Shown here one piece after another: positions 24,205-32,513 of a stretch of 39,463 nucleotides of DNA. The position numbers and the translations under genes are program-made. How positions within the stretch are numbered: the stretch's first letter is position 1; each line of letters opens with the position of its first letter. Under the pieces are notes generated by a model. That model ran no database searches, was not told the origin of the DNA, and saw nothing but the letters and a program-made list of their open reading frames with translations. Origin of the DNA: Algoriphagus algorifonticola (GTDB lineage: Bacteria; Bacteroidota; Bacteroidia; Cytophagales; Cyclobacteriaceae); contig NZ_VLOG01000019.1 of assembly GCF_007655305.1 (NCBI RefSeq), positions 46,242-85,704 on the forward strand, given 5' to 3'.

Positions 24205-25134
24205 ATGAACATCTCACTGAATCAGCTCAAAGCCCTGAGTAGCATAGCCCATTTTCAAAGTATTACCAAAGCCGCAAAGGCTTTGAATATGACTCAGCCG
24301 GCTGTTTCGGTACAATTAAAAAATCTCCAGGAGAATTTTGATGTGCCGCTCACTGAAATCATTGGGAAGAAAATCCACATCACAGAATTTGGGCAGGAAT
24401 TAGTGGATATGTCTGAGCGGATTTTTGCGGAGATGGATCAGATCGAACAGAGAATGATGGAATTGAAAGGCTTATTGGCCGGAAAAATCAGAATCTCTGC
24501 TGTATCGACAGGGAAATACATTATTCCTTATCTGATGGCCGATTTCATGAAAATCCATCCTCATGTGGAAATCAATCTGGAGGTATCAAATCGCTTTAAA
24601 GTATTGGCTCATTTGGAAGAAAATAGTACTGATTTGGCGTTAGTGTCGATTGCTCCGGATGAAATGAACCTTGAAAGCATCGTCATCGCGGAAAATAAAT
24701 GGTATTTGGCCTGCTCGCCAAAAAAAGCCGAAGAATACCAAAAATTAATCAGTGAAAATAAATGGGAGAAAATTCCCTTTATATTGAGAGAAAGCGGATC
24801 AGGAACAAGAGTGATGATGGAGAAATTTTTTCATGACAGGGACATCAATACCAACAGTAAAATGGAATTGGCTACCAACGAGGCAGTGAAACAAGCCATC
24901 ATGGCTGGGTTGGGTGCTTCCATTCTTTCCTCCTATTCCATGGTCAACGAAATCAAAGAAAAACGGATCCATATTCTAAAATTCGAGGGACTTCCTATCG
25001 TAGCTGACTGGAAATTGGTTTGGTTGAAGCAAAAAAAACATGCCCCCGCAGTAAAGGCTTTTATCCGCTGGGTAAGTGAAAATAAGCGGAAAATTTTCCA
25101 AGATCACTTTGAGCAGTTGAACGAATTGAACTGA
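24205..25134 (+). CDS. LysR-family regulator, CbbR/CmpR-like
   Basis: The 309-residue protein has an N-terminal winged helix-turn-helix (about 4-62, recognition part 'ITKAAKALNMTQPAVSVQLKNL') followed by a linker helix and a periplasmic-binding-protein-like effector domain (about 88-300). The effector domain contains 'GTRVMMEKFF' and 'EAVKQAIMAGLGASILS', blocks seen in the CbbR/CmpR/CysB-like group. Members of this group sense metabolites of carbon metabolism. I chose the ATG at 24205, since the possible TTG at 24199 adds only two residues. Divergence from sbtA makes that gene the prime target. Confidence 0.9.
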   Translation: MNISLNQLKALSSIAHFQSITKAAKALNMTQPAVSVQLKNLQENFDVPLTEIIGKKIHITEFGQELVDMSERIFAEMDQIEQRMMELKGLLAGKIRISAVSTGKYIIPYLMADFMKIHPHVEINLEVSNRFKVLAHLEENSTDLALVSIAPDEMNLESIVIAENKWYLACSPKKAEEYQKLISENKWEKIPFILRESGSGTRVMMEKFFHDRDINTNSKMELATNEAVKQAIMAGLGASILSSYSMVNEIKEKRIHILKFEGLPIVADWKLVWLKQKKHAPAVKAFIRWVSENKRKIFQDHFEQLNELN

Positions 25135-25157
25135 CCACCCACCAAAAGGAAAAATCT

Positions 25158-25165
25158 TATATTTG
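25158..25165 (+). promoter_or_regulatory. Candidate -7 element of fabD
   Basis: TATATTTG matches TAnnTTTG exactly and lies 23 nt before the fabD ATG, in the 53-bp gap after the LysR gene. The nearest upstream TTG is too far away (29 nt), so the -33 part is weak or absent. Confidence 0.45.
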
Positions 25166-25187
25166 CCCTCTCAACAAATAAAAACGC

Positions 25188-26063
25188 ATGAAGGCATTTG
25201 TTTTTCCAGGCCAAGGCGCCCAATTTCCCGGAATGGGAAAAGCACTTTACGAAGAAAATCCAGAGGCAAAAGCGCTTTTTGAAAAAGCGAACGAAATTTT
25301 GGGATTCAGAATTACCGACATCATGTTTGACGGAACTGATGAGGAGCTGAAGCAAACCAGAGTGACACAACCTGCAATTTTTCTTCATTCGGTGATTTTG
25401 GCAAAAACCACCCCTGACTTCAATCCTGATATGGTAGCAGGTCATTCTTTAGGTGAATTTTCTGCTTTGGTTGCCAATGGTACTTTAGCCTTTGAAGATG
25501 GCTTGAAATTAGTTTATCAGCGAGCTATGGCTATGCAAGAAGCTTGCGAGATCAATCCTTCTACTATGGCTGCAATTTTGGGATTAGCAGATGAAAAAGT
25601 AGAGGAAATTTGTGCCCAAATTACTGAAGAAGTGGTCGTTCCTGCCAACTATAACTGTCCAGGCCAATTGGTCATTTCCGGGTCTAACAAAGGAATTGAA
25701 ATCGCCTGTGAAAAAATGAAAGAAGCAGGAGCCAAAAGAGCATTGCCCCTACCCGTTGGAGGAGCTTTTCATTCTCCATTGATGGAGCCTGCCAGGGAGA
25801 AATTACAGAAAGCGATTGAAGAAACTACTTTCAGCGAACCAATTTGCCCGGTTTACCAAAATGTAAGTACTACGGCGGTCAGCAATGTCTCTGAAATTAA
25901 AGCCAATTTGATTGCTCAGTTAACTGCTCCTGTGAAATGGACTCAGTCTGTTCAAAACATGGTCAAAGATGGCGCAGTAGATTTTGTGGAATGTGGACCC
26001 GGAAAAGTATTGCAGGGCCTAGTCAAAAAAATTCATCCTGAAGCCCAAGTTTCAGGACTGTAA
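25188..26063 (+). CDS. fabD: Malonyl-CoA:ACP transacylase
   Basis: FabD loads malonyl groups from CoA onto acyl carrier protein for fatty-acid synthesis. The 291-residue protein contains 'FPGQGAQFPGMG' (6-17), the active-site serine in 'GHSLGE' (Ser87), the carboxylate-binding Arg in 'QRAMAMQ' (Arg112) and the catalytic His in 'GAFHSPLM' (His195), with 'VECGPGKVL' near the end. The length is normal. It stands apart from other fab genes in this window. Repeat copy 2 (26074-26194) follows and supplies a T-tailed hairpin. Confidence 0.96.
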   Translation: MKAFVFPGQGAQFPGMGKALYEENPEAKALFEKANEILGFRITDIMFDGTDEELKQTRVTQPAIFLHSVILAKTTPDFNPDMVAGHSLGEFSALVANGTLAFEDGLKLVYQRAMAMQEACEINPSTMAAILGLADEKVEEICAQITEEVVVPANYNCPGQLVISGSNKGIEIACEKMKEAGAKRALPLPVGGAFHSPLMEPAREKLQKAIEETTFSEPICPVYQNVSTTAVSNVSEIKANLIAQLTAPVKWTQSVQNMVKDGAVDFVECGPGKVLQGLVKKIHPEAQVSGL

Positions 26064-26073
26064 GAATCTAAAT

Positions 26074-26194
26074 AGGCTGTTTCCTAAATAGTTTTAATGT
26101 CAGTCTGAGCAGAGTCAAAGGCCATTCCTGTCAATCTGGCACACATTTCGACTTCGCTCAATGTGACAAAATCACTTTTGAGACAGCCTTTTTT
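26074..26194. repeat. Intergenic inverted-repeat element, copy 2; likely fabD terminator
   Basis: AGGCTGTTTC (26074-26083) pairs, with one wobble, with GAGACAGCCT (26180-26189). The plus strand continues into six T residues (26189-26194), giving a terminator-like end for fabD. The interior matches copy 1, including CATTTCGACTTCGCTCAATG, but has no inserted palindrome: GAGCA joins directly to GAGTC. It separates the convergent genes fabD and folK. Confidence 0.82.
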
Positions 26195-26196
26195 AA

Positions 26197-26679
26197 TTAC
26201 CCTAAAATTTCAACGAAAGACTCATCTGGACAAACTTCCAAAAGTTGGAAATTGGTTTGATTGAGTTGAGGATGGATTCGATCCGGTAAAATTTCAACTA
26301 GAGGAATGAGCACAAACTTTCTTTTTTGCAAGTAAGGGTGTGGCACTTTTAAATTTTCATGGTCAATTACCTCTTGATTCCAATACAGGATATCAATGTC
26401 CATGGTTCTATTCCCCCAAGTTTCAAACCTCTTTCTACCCAATACTTTTTCAATTCCTTGAATTTCCTTCAAAAACTCCAAGGGTTCCAAGGCTGTATAG
26501 ATCACTACTACCTGATTTAAAAAATCCTGGTCAGCCACATTTCCCCAGGCCTCCGTTCGATAAATAGAGGACTCGCCTTTTAGTTCTCCAAGATTAAGAA
26601 GCTGCTTTTTCGCCTCTCCAATAAGGCTCAAGGTATCCCCTAAATTACCTCCCAAAATCAATACAACCTCATTATTCAT
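26197..26679 (-). CDS. folK: 2-amino-4-hydroxy-6-hydroxymethyldihydropteridine pyrophosphokinase (HPPK)
   Basis: FolK transfers pyrophosphate from ATP to the pterin alcohol in folate synthesis. The 160-residue protein shows 'LGGNLGD' (9-15), 'SSIYRTEAWGN' (about 37-47), 'DFLNQVV' (53-59) and the ATP/metal motif 'NRTMDIDIL' (about 90-98), then 'VPHPYLQKRKFVLIPL'. The size is normal. No other folate gene is adjacent. It is divergent from sppA across 69 bp, where TATTTTAG (a one-mismatch -7 element) faces sppA. Confidence 0.95.
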   Translation of the reverse strand: MNNEVVLILGGNLGDTLSLIGEAKKQLLNLGELKGESSIYRTEAWGNVADQDFLNQVVVIYTALEPLEFLKEIQGIEKVLGRKRFETWGNRTMDIDILYWNQEVIDHENLKVPHPYLQKRKFVLIPLVEILPDRIHPQLNQTNFQLLEVCPDESFVEILG

Positions 26680-26748
26680 AATCTGAAGGAAATTATCTTT
26701 ATTGACTCGCCAAATTAGCCTATTTTAGCTACTTCAAATGTATTCATT

Positions 26749-28515
26749 ATGAAATTCTTAGGAAACGTATTAGCCGTCATCGTCGGGCTTTTTGTATTCA
26801 GTATTTTAAGCCTTTTGCTCCTATTGGGATTAATAGGAATAGTTGCCTCCACTGGAGAAAAGGAAGTAACCGTTAAAGAAAATACCATTTTACACCTTGA
26901 CTTAAATGGCAGAACATTGGTGGAGCGTACCAGTGATGATAAACTTTCATTTGGCCAATTTGCCAATCCTTTTGGCAATCCTATAACTGCAGGTTTGGTC
27001 AATTTGAAAAAAGCCATTCGTGAAGCGAAAACCAATGAAAAAGTTAAAGGCATCTATCTTAATACAGGTTTGATTATAGCTGGTCAAGCCAATTTGCTAG
27101 AATTGCGCGAAGAGCTGGAAGCCTTCAAGGAATCCGGAAAATTCATCATTGCCTATGATGAAGCTTATTCGGAAGGGGGCTATTATTTAGCTTCTGTTGC
27201 AGATGAGATTTACCTGAATCCGCTGGGAGGGATTGATTTCAACGGATTGGCATCGGAGGTGATTTTCCTAAAAGGCTTCTTCGAGAAAGTAGGGATAGAG
27301 CCGGAAGTATTCCGAGTAGGCGAGTTCAAAAGTGCCGTTGAGCCATTTATTTTAGATAAAATGAGTGAGGCAAACCGCCTGCAAACCCAATATTTCTTGG
27401 ATGATATCAATGACCAGATGGTCCAAGCGGTAGCAAACTCCAGATCTGTGGCGTTGGACAGCATGACCTTGATCAATGATTTGATGCTAGTCAGAAAGCC
27501 GGAAGACGCGGTGAAATATCAGTTGGTCAATGAACTACTCTACGAAGATCAGGTTCATGCTAAACTTCGGGAAAAGCTAGGCTTAGAAGAAGATGATGAC
27601 ATTCTGACAATCAATGCAACGGATTTAGGTTCGGTAGCAAAATCCAAGAATGTTACTTCCAAAAATAGAATCGCCGTTATCATCGCCGAAGGGGAAATAG
27701 TCTCAGGTGAAGCTGATGGAGTGATCAGTTCGGAAAAATTTGCCAAAGAAATCCGAAAGGCAAGAAAAGATGACGACATCAAAGCCATTGTCTTGCGAGT
27801 TAACTCTCCCGGAGGATCAATTGTAGCTTCTGAGGTAATTTGGAGAGAAATGGCCGAAGCGAAAAAAGTAAAGCCTGTGATCGTTTCCATGGGTGAAGTT
27901 GCAGCATCTGGCGGATATTATATTTCCGCACCGGCAGATACTATTGTTGCCCAACCTAACACCATCACAGGTTCTATCGGGATCTTTGGCTTATGGTTTA
28001 ATGTACAGGAGCTAATCAATGACAAGTTGGGTATCACTACGGATGTGGTCAACACCGGTCAACTTTCTGATTTCATGAATCCCGGAAGAGATCTGACAGA
28101 AGTAGAAAGATCAATCATACAAAGCTCAATTGAAGATGGTTACGACACTTTTATCAAGCGTGTAGCTGAGGGAAGAGGAATGAGTCCAGATGCAGTGAAA
28201 GAAGTTGCTTCAGGAAGAGTTTGGACTGGAAATCAAGCTCTGGAAAGAGGCTTAGTGGATGTATTGGGTGGACTGGATAAAGCAATTGAAATTGCTGTGG
28301 CCAAAATAGAGGCAGGAGATGATTACCGTGTTATATACTACCCAACGATCAAGCCTTGGTTTGAGCAGATTATGTCAGATCTAGGTGAAAGCGTAGAAAC
28401 AAAAATCCTTCAAGCGCAATTAGGTGAACACTTTGGGCTTTATCAAAAAGTAAATAAGCTGAAACATTATCAGGGAATTCAAGTCAGAATGCCACAGGAT
28501 ATAGTAATTAAATAA
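26749..28515 (+). CDS. sppA: Signal peptide peptidase SppA, 67K type
   Basis: SppA is a membrane-bound serine protease that degrades cleaved signal peptides. The 588-residue protein has an N-terminal membrane anchor (about 5-32) and two S49 domains. The catalytic Lys is in 'GEFKSAVEPF' (Lys194) and the nucleophile Ser in 'GEVAASGGYYIS' (Ser387), the split dyad typical of the long type. Further blocks are 'VNSPGGSIVASE' and 'TGSIGIFGLWFN'. The length fits the family. It is transcribed alone. A 14-bp AT-rich stem (28637-28671) lies downstream. Confidence 0.95.
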   Translation: MKFLGNVLAVIVGLFVFSILSLLLLLGLIGIVASTGEKEVTVKENTILHLDLNGRTLVERTSDDKLSFGQFANPFGNPITAGLVNLKKAIREAKTNEKVKGIYLNTGLIIAGQANLLELREELEAFKESGKFIIAYDEAYSEGGYYLASVADEIYLNPLGGIDFNGLASEVIFLKGFFEKVGIEPEVFRVGEFKSAVEPFILDKMSEANRLQTQYFLDDINDQMVQAVANSRSVALDSMTLINDLMLVRKPEDAVKYQLVNELLYEDQVHAKLREKLGLEEDDDILTINATDLGSVAKSKNVTSKNRIAVIIAEGEIVSGEADGVISSEKFAKEIRKARKDDDIKAIVLRVNSPGGSIVASEVIWREMAEAKKVKPVIVSMGEVAASGGYYISAPADTIVAQPNTITGSIGIFGLWFNVQELINDKLGITTDVVNTGQLSDFMNPGRDLTEVERSIIQSSIEDGYDTFIKRVAEGRGMSPDAVKEVASGRVWTGNQALERGLVDVLGGLDKAIEIAVAKIEAGDDYRVIYYPTIKPWFEQIMSDLGESVETKILQAQLGEHFGLYQKVNKLKHYQGIQVRMPQDIVIK

Positions 28516-28541
28516 GCATAATTGGCTGAATCATACGAACC

Positions 28542-28619
28542 TTTGTCACATTGAGCGTCCCAACAATTGTACGGGATCGAAATGTATTCCTAATTCCGGA
28601 AACAGCATTCGACTCAGCT
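28542..28619 (-). repeat. Inverted-repeat element, degenerate copy 3 with a loop palindrome
   Basis: TTTGTCACATTGAGCG (28542-28557) is the reverse complement of the core shared by copies 1 and 2, and TCGAAATG follows at 28577-28584. In place of the AAG of the other copies stands a 19-bp imperfect palindrome, TCCCAACAATTGTACGGGA (28558-28576). The distal part (GACTCAGCT, 28611-28619) is eroded but recognisable. Confidence 0.7.
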
Positions 28620-28636
28620 ACCAATGATAGATTAAA

Positions 28637-28671
28637 TTAAATTCCGAAAAAATAGAATTTTCGGAATTTAA
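28637..28671 (+). terminator. AT-rich 14-bp stem-loop downstream of sppA
   Basis: TTAAATTCCGAAAA (28637-28650) pairs perfectly with TTTTCGGAATTTAA (28658-28671) around a 7-nt loop; TTCTTTCTT follows. It may terminate sppA transcripts, although it is 121 nt past the stop and lacks an uninterrupted T-run. It could also be a remnant of a small inverted-repeat element. Confidence 0.45.
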
Positions 28672-28750
28672 TTCTTTCTTATTGAAAATTTATTTCAATT
28701 GAATTAAGCACTTGCTACATCAATTAATCATTTTTCCTTTTTTCTCTTTG

Positions 28751-28840
28751 TTCTTTTGGCTTGAACCAAAAGAACCAAAAATTCAAGACGCAGCAAAGCT
28801 TCAGCCGCACTGGGCCGGACGCTGGCCCGCTGCTGCGTCA
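28751..28840. repeat. Multi-hairpin intergenic element
   Basis: Three dyads are stacked. TTCTTTTGG (28751-28759) pairs with CCAAAAGAA (28766-28774). GACGCAGCA (28787-28795) pairs with TGCTGCGTC (28831-28839). Within the second, GGGCC (28812-28816) pairs with GGCCC (28824-28828). The second half is much more GC-rich than its surroundings. It resembles a repeat class I have seen in other Bacteroidota genomes, but only one copy is in this window. Confidence 0.6.
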
Positions 28841-29025
28841 GCCCACCGCGCCCTCACTAAATAAGTTCTTCTAAAAGGAAAGGGTTTCAATTGTGAAATA
28901 ACAACAGACAAATCCATTTTGGATGACCCTGTCATATCATTTTTTATATGTTCGAAGAATATTTAAGACTCAGGCTGACAAATGATCGTCATCCGAGCTA
29001 GGCTTTTTTATGCTTGATAAATTTT

Positions 29026-29919
29026 TTAAAGCTTTTGAAGCAATGTTTTCCAGGCAGCTTCTACTTCTCCCTTTTCCAATAATTGCTTGGCTAACTCATG
29101 GATATGATAGATCCAGCTTTCATGGTCATTTTTAAATCTCAACCTCATCTCTTCCAGAATGGGACTCTCTCCAAAAGCCTTGATTTCCTCAGCACTAGGA
29201 AGCTGCTCCACATTTCCTAATCTCCCTAAATTATTGCCAGTTAGGACCGGGCTACTTCTGATTTCTTCAGGAATTTGATCCACACCAATTCCCATAGTCC
29301 TCAAAGGTTTAGGAATTTCAAAAAGTGCAGTACCATTTGTTCTAGAATACCAGTTTCCTCCAAGTCTGGCTACCAAATCAATTTTGTTAGGATCAATTAC
29401 TCCATTTTGATCGAAAATCTCCTCATCTACATGAACTGCAATCACCTCACAAATAACCAAATTGCCAGCTCCTCCCTGATCTCCTAAAGCTTTTACCTCA
29501 TTCACCTTGCACTCAAAAGCGACTTTCGCCTCTTTGATACGCGGCGGTTTCACTTCCGTTGAAGGAATAGCCGTAAACCCAGCCTTAACAAACTCATCTA
29601 CCTCTCTGGGATATTCTGTACTTGCCAAAGACATCTGTTCTACCATTCCATAGTGAACTACATGGATGACAACTTCCGGAACTTCTTTGACATTCTCCAA
29701 GGTATGCTTGGTGGTATTGTCTCTGACTCTTCTGGAAGGAGAAAAAACCAAAATTGCCGGATTAGTGCTGAATAGATTAAAAAAACTAAAAGGACTCAAA
29801 TTTACATTTCCTGCCTGATCTATGGTTGAAGCAAAAGCGATCGGGCGGGGAGCAATACTGCCCTGTAAAAGTGCGTGAAATTCAGGTGTCGCTAGGTCTT
29901 TGGGATAAATGGTTTTCAT
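29026..29919 (-). CDS. Flavin reductase-like (FMN-binding split-barrel) protein
   Basis: The 297-residue protein has a flavin reductase-like domain (about 18-190) with the FMN-binding start 'GSIAPRPIAFASTIDQAGNVNLSPFS' region (about 20-45), 'NPAILVFSPSRR' (about 53-64) and 'NLVICEVIAVHVDE' (about 153-166). A C-terminal extension of about 100 residues follows. Bacteroidota members of this length are common but mostly uncharacterised; reduction of free FMN or repair of an oxygenated flavin is possible. No partner monooxygenase is encoded nearby. It is divergent from the EEP-family gene across 62 bp. Confidence 0.85.
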   Translation of the reverse strand: MKTIYPKDLATPEFHALLQGSIAPRPIAFASTIDQAGNVNLSPFSFFNLFSTNPAILVFSPSRRVRDNTTKHTLENVKEVPEVVIHVVHYGMVEQMSLASTEYPREVDEFVKAGFTAIPSTEVKPPRIKEAKVAFECKVNEVKALGDQGGAGNLVICEVIAVHVDEEIFDQNGVIDPNKIDLVARLGGNWYSRTNGTALFEIPKPLRTMGIGVDQIPEEIRSSPVLTGNNLGRLGNVEQLPSAEEIKAFGESPILEEMRLRFKNDHESWIYHIHELAKQLLEKGEVEAAWKTLLQKL

Positions 29920-29981
29920 TTCTTCAATTTATAATTCAATTTTAATAGATAAACCTTTTCTGACCATATAGTTCCTCCAAA

Positions 29982-30830
29982 ATGAAGTTAAAATCAATCA
30001 TTCTTTGTCTTTTTCTCATAATTCTAAGTGCTTCAGGAAGCATTGCCCAAATAAACAGACATCAAATTGCCACATTTAACATCCGCTGGGATAATCCCGG
30101 AGACGATGGGAATTTATGGAAAGACAGACTACCTCATGTCACTTCACTGATCCAATTTCATCAAATCGGAATTGTTGGCATTCAGGAAGGCTTACTTCAT
30201 CAGGTAAAGCAGCTGGAGAAAAGTTTAGCGTATGATTACATCGGAGTTGGAAGAGATGACGGAGAGGAAAAAGGAGAGTTTTCGGCCATTCTTTTTGACT
30301 CTATGCGCTATCAAATGCTTGATCACGGTACTTTTTGGCTTTCCCCAACACCTGAACTCCCAAGCAAAGGCTGGGACGCCGCGCTTAATCGAGTATGTAC
30401 TTGGGGAAAATTTGAAGACCAATCCGGACAGTCCTTCTATGTCTTCAACATTCACTATGACCATATTGGCCAGCAAGCCAGAGAAGAAAGCAGTAAATTA
30501 GTTCTGGAACAAATCAATGCCATCAACCAAGAAAATCTCCCGGTTATTTGGATGGGAGACTTTAATGTGACTCCTGACAATCCGGCCTATACCACTATCA
30601 CTTCTGCTCCTGGATGGCAGGATGCCCGATTAATCTCTGAGATTCCCGCATACGGTCCTGCTGGTACATTTACCGGATTTGATTGGGATAAAATGCCTGA
30701 CGGAATTATTGATCACATCTTTGTCAATGGCTCAATTCAGGTTATTCGTCATGGAATATTAACAGATAATTATGGTAAAAAATATCCCTCAGATCACTTT
30801 CCCGTGATGGTAGAAATTCAGTGGAAGTAA
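29982..30830 (+). CDS. Secreted endonuclease/exonuclease/phosphatase-family hydrolase
   Basis: This 282-residue protein has a signal peptide (about 1-22, 'ASGSIAQ'). The EEP fold follows with metal and catalytic motifs 'ATFNIRWDN' (Asn), 'GIQEG' (metal Glu, about 63), 'NIHYDHIG' (catalytic His, about 157), 'WMGDFNVTP' (Asp/Asn, about 190) and 'SDHFPV' (Asp-His pair, about 270). Family members are extracellular nucleases, phosphodiesterases or sphingomyelinases; the substrate is not decided by sequence. It is not in an operon; a MITE-like element begins 2 nt after the stop. Confidence 0.88.
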   Translation: MKLKSIILCLFLIILSASGSIAQINRHQIATFNIRWDNPGDDGNLWKDRLPHVTSLIQFHQIGIVGIQEGLLHQVKQLEKSLAYDYIGVGRDDGEEKGEFSAILFDSMRYQMLDHGTFWLSPTPELPSKGWDAALNRVCTWGKFEDQSGQSFYVFNIHYDHIGQQAREESSKLVLEQINAINQENLPVIWMGDFNVTPDNPAYTTITSAPGWQDARLISEIPAYGPAGTFTGFDWDKMPDGIIDHIFVNGSIQVIRHGILTDNYGKKYPSDHFPVMVEIQWK

Positions 30831-30832
30831 TT

Positions 30833-31011
30833 TTAACCCGAAATATGCAGTAGACTTCTTATTACGAGTCCAAACCGCTTCAAAATCAATCGCTTTGCTG
30901 TATTTAGCTCAATCACCGTAGCGGTGCTATGCTTCATTCTCCGCCTCAGGCGGATTGATTTTATTGCGGTTTGATCTCTCACTACAGATTCTAATGCATA
31001 ATCCGGGTTTA
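30833..31011. repeat. MITE-like element with ~58-bp imperfect inverted arms
   Basis: The left arm starts AACCCGAAATATGCAGTAGA (30835) and the right arm, read from the other strand, starts AACCCGGATTATGCATTAGA (31009). Similarity continues through CAAACCGC and AAAATCAATC for about 58 bp. The middle carries two small palindromes, CACCGTAGCGGTG (30914-30926) and CCGCCTCAGGCGG (30941-30953). It has no transposase. An open frame on the minus strand across it is judged spurious. It lies between convergent genes directly after a stop codon. Confidence 0.78.
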
Positions 31012-31055
31012 AAAATAAAAATGCCCCCAAGAAGCAAGATACTTTTTGGGGGCAT
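31012..31055 (-). terminator. Terminator of the aminopeptidase P gene
   Basis: ATGCCCCCAA (31021-31030) pairs perfectly with TTGGGGGCAT (31046-31055). On the minus strand the stem is followed by a T-rich tail (31020-31012). It starts 18 nt after the aminopeptidase stop codon. Confidence 0.88.
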
Positions 31056-31072
31056 TATTGTAAGGGGCTTTC

Positions 31073-32362
31073 TTAAGAATTCATAATTTCCTCAATTTCA
31101 TCTGCTTCGATTGGTATATTCCTCATCAAGTCGAAATATCCGTCTTTTTGAATCACAATATTATTCTCCAGTCGGATTCCAATCTCCTCATTTTGAATAT
31201 AAATTCCTGGCTCAACAGTAAACACCATACCAGGAGTAATAGGACCATACATAGTACCCACATCATGCACGTCCAAACCTATATGATGGGAAGTTCCATG
31301 CATGAAATACTTCTTATAAGCCGGCCAGTTTGGATCCTGATTTTTTACATCCGTTATATCAATCAATCCCAAGCCTATCAATTCGGACTGCATAATCAAG
31401 CCAACTTCCTTATGGTAATCCTGGATAGTCACTCCGGGCCTTAGCATATTCATCGCCTCCTTTTGCACTCTCAATACTGCATTGTACACTGCTTTCTGCC
31501 TTTCGGAAAATCGACCATTCACAGGAATTGTCCTTGTCATATCCGCATTATAGTTTCCATACTCTGCCCCTACATCCATCAGCAACAAATCTCCATCCTT
31601 ACAGGCTTTATTATTTTCAATGTAATGAAGCACACAAGCTGATGCACCCGAAGCTATGATTGGCTCATAAGCAAAGCCCTTACTCCTATTTCTGACAAAT
31701 TCGTGCAAGTATTCAGCTTCAATTTCATATTCTGTGACTCCTGGTTTTACGAAATTGAGAATTCTTCTAAAACCCTTTTCTGTGATATCACAGGCAATCT
31801 GCATTTGGTCTATTTCCGCTTGCTCTTTAGCCCCCCTTATCTCATGCATAATGGGAGCTAGTCTTTCGTACTCATGCAATGGAAATCTTTCCTTACAGGT
31901 TTTGATAAATCTGGCATCCCGTGTCTCCACCACTACCCCAGCTCTCAGGTGCTCATTGGTATTCAAATAAATCCGCTCAGATAATGCCGTAACCGTATTG
32001 AAAACCTGATCAAAATTTGCAAGCCATTGGATATTCTCTATCCCCGATGCTGCCTGAGCTTCATCCTTTGTATACTTATGTCCTTCCCAAATTGCGATGT
32101 GCTCATTGGTTTCCCTTAAAAACAACACCTCCCTCATGGAAGGATTAGGACAGTCAGGGGCAATTAATAAGATACTTTCCTCCTGATCAATCCCTGATAA
32201 ATAAAAAAGATCATTGTTTTGCCTAAATCTCATCGTACCATCCGCATTGGTAGGCATAATGTCATTGGAATTGAGAACTGCAACAGAATTTTTCGCCATT
32301 TTTGCTGCAAGTTTTGCCCTGTTTTTCACATACAAAGCAGCTGGTAAGGGTGTATATTTCAT
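31073..32362 (-). CDS. Xaa-Pro aminopeptidase (aminopeptidase P, M24B)
   Basis: The 429-residue metallopeptidase removes N-terminal residues that precede proline. It has the AMP_N domain (about 1-135) and the pita-bread catalytic domain (about 175-415). The five metal ligands are visible in 'LMDVGAEYG', 'NADMTRT', 'HGTSHHIGLDVHD', 'FTVEPG' and 'IRLENN'. There is no signal peptide, so it is cytoplasmic. It is transcribed alone, with a strong terminator, and is divergent from the M16 peptidase gene. Confidence 0.95.
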   Translation of the reverse strand: MKYTPLPAALYVKNRAKLAAKMAKNSVAVLNSNDIMPTNADGTMRFRQNNDLFYLSGIDQEESILLIAPDCPNPSMREVLFLRETNEHIAIWEGHKYTKDEAQAASGIENIQWLANFDQVFNTVTALSERIYLNTNEHLRAGVVVETRDARFIKTCKERFPLHEYERLAPIMHEIRGAKEQAEIDQMQIACDITEKGFRRILNFVKPGVTEYEIEAEYLHEFVRNRSKGFAYEPIIASGASACVLHYIENNKACKDGDLLLMDVGAEYGNYNADMTRTIPVNGRFSERQKAVYNAVLRVQKEAMNMLRPGVTIQDYHKEVGLIMQSELIGLGLIDITDVKNQDPNWPAYKKYFMHGTSHHIGLDVHDVGTMYGPITPGMVFTVEPGIYIQNEEIGIRLENNIVIQKDGYFDLMRNIPIEADEIEEIMNS

Positions 32363-32444
32363 AAAATCTCTGGATTTAAATTCTTTAGGATTACCTTTTT
32401 TAGATTTTCCTTATTGAAAAGAACCAAAATTGAACTTCGATAGA

Positions 32445-32452
32445 CAAACTTA
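32445..32452 (-). promoter_or_regulatory. Candidate -7 element of the aminopeptidase P gene
   Basis: TAAGTTTG on the minus strand matches TAnnTTTG exactly and would give a leader of about 75 nt. There is no TTG at the expected -33 distance. Confidence 0.35.
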
Positions 32453-32513
32453 ACATTATTCGTAGGGAGTTTAAAAGGTAGATTTTTTATTACCTTCAAT
32501 TCAAAGAGTTAAG

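Larger units (their letters stand above)
28516..29025. other. 510-bp intergenic region packed with structured repeats
   Basis: No credible gene is present. From left to right it holds a degenerate repeat copy 3 (28542-28619), a 14-bp perfect stem-loop (28637-28671) and a multi-hairpin GC-rich element (28751-28840). The remainder (about 28850-29025) is AT-rich with no recognised feature. The two flanking genes are convergent. Confidence 0.7.

Noticed and set aside
30833..31030. 65-codon minus-strand frame ending at the EEP-family gene
   Set aside because: It spans the MITE-like element from arm to arm; the predicted peptide only reflects the repeat.
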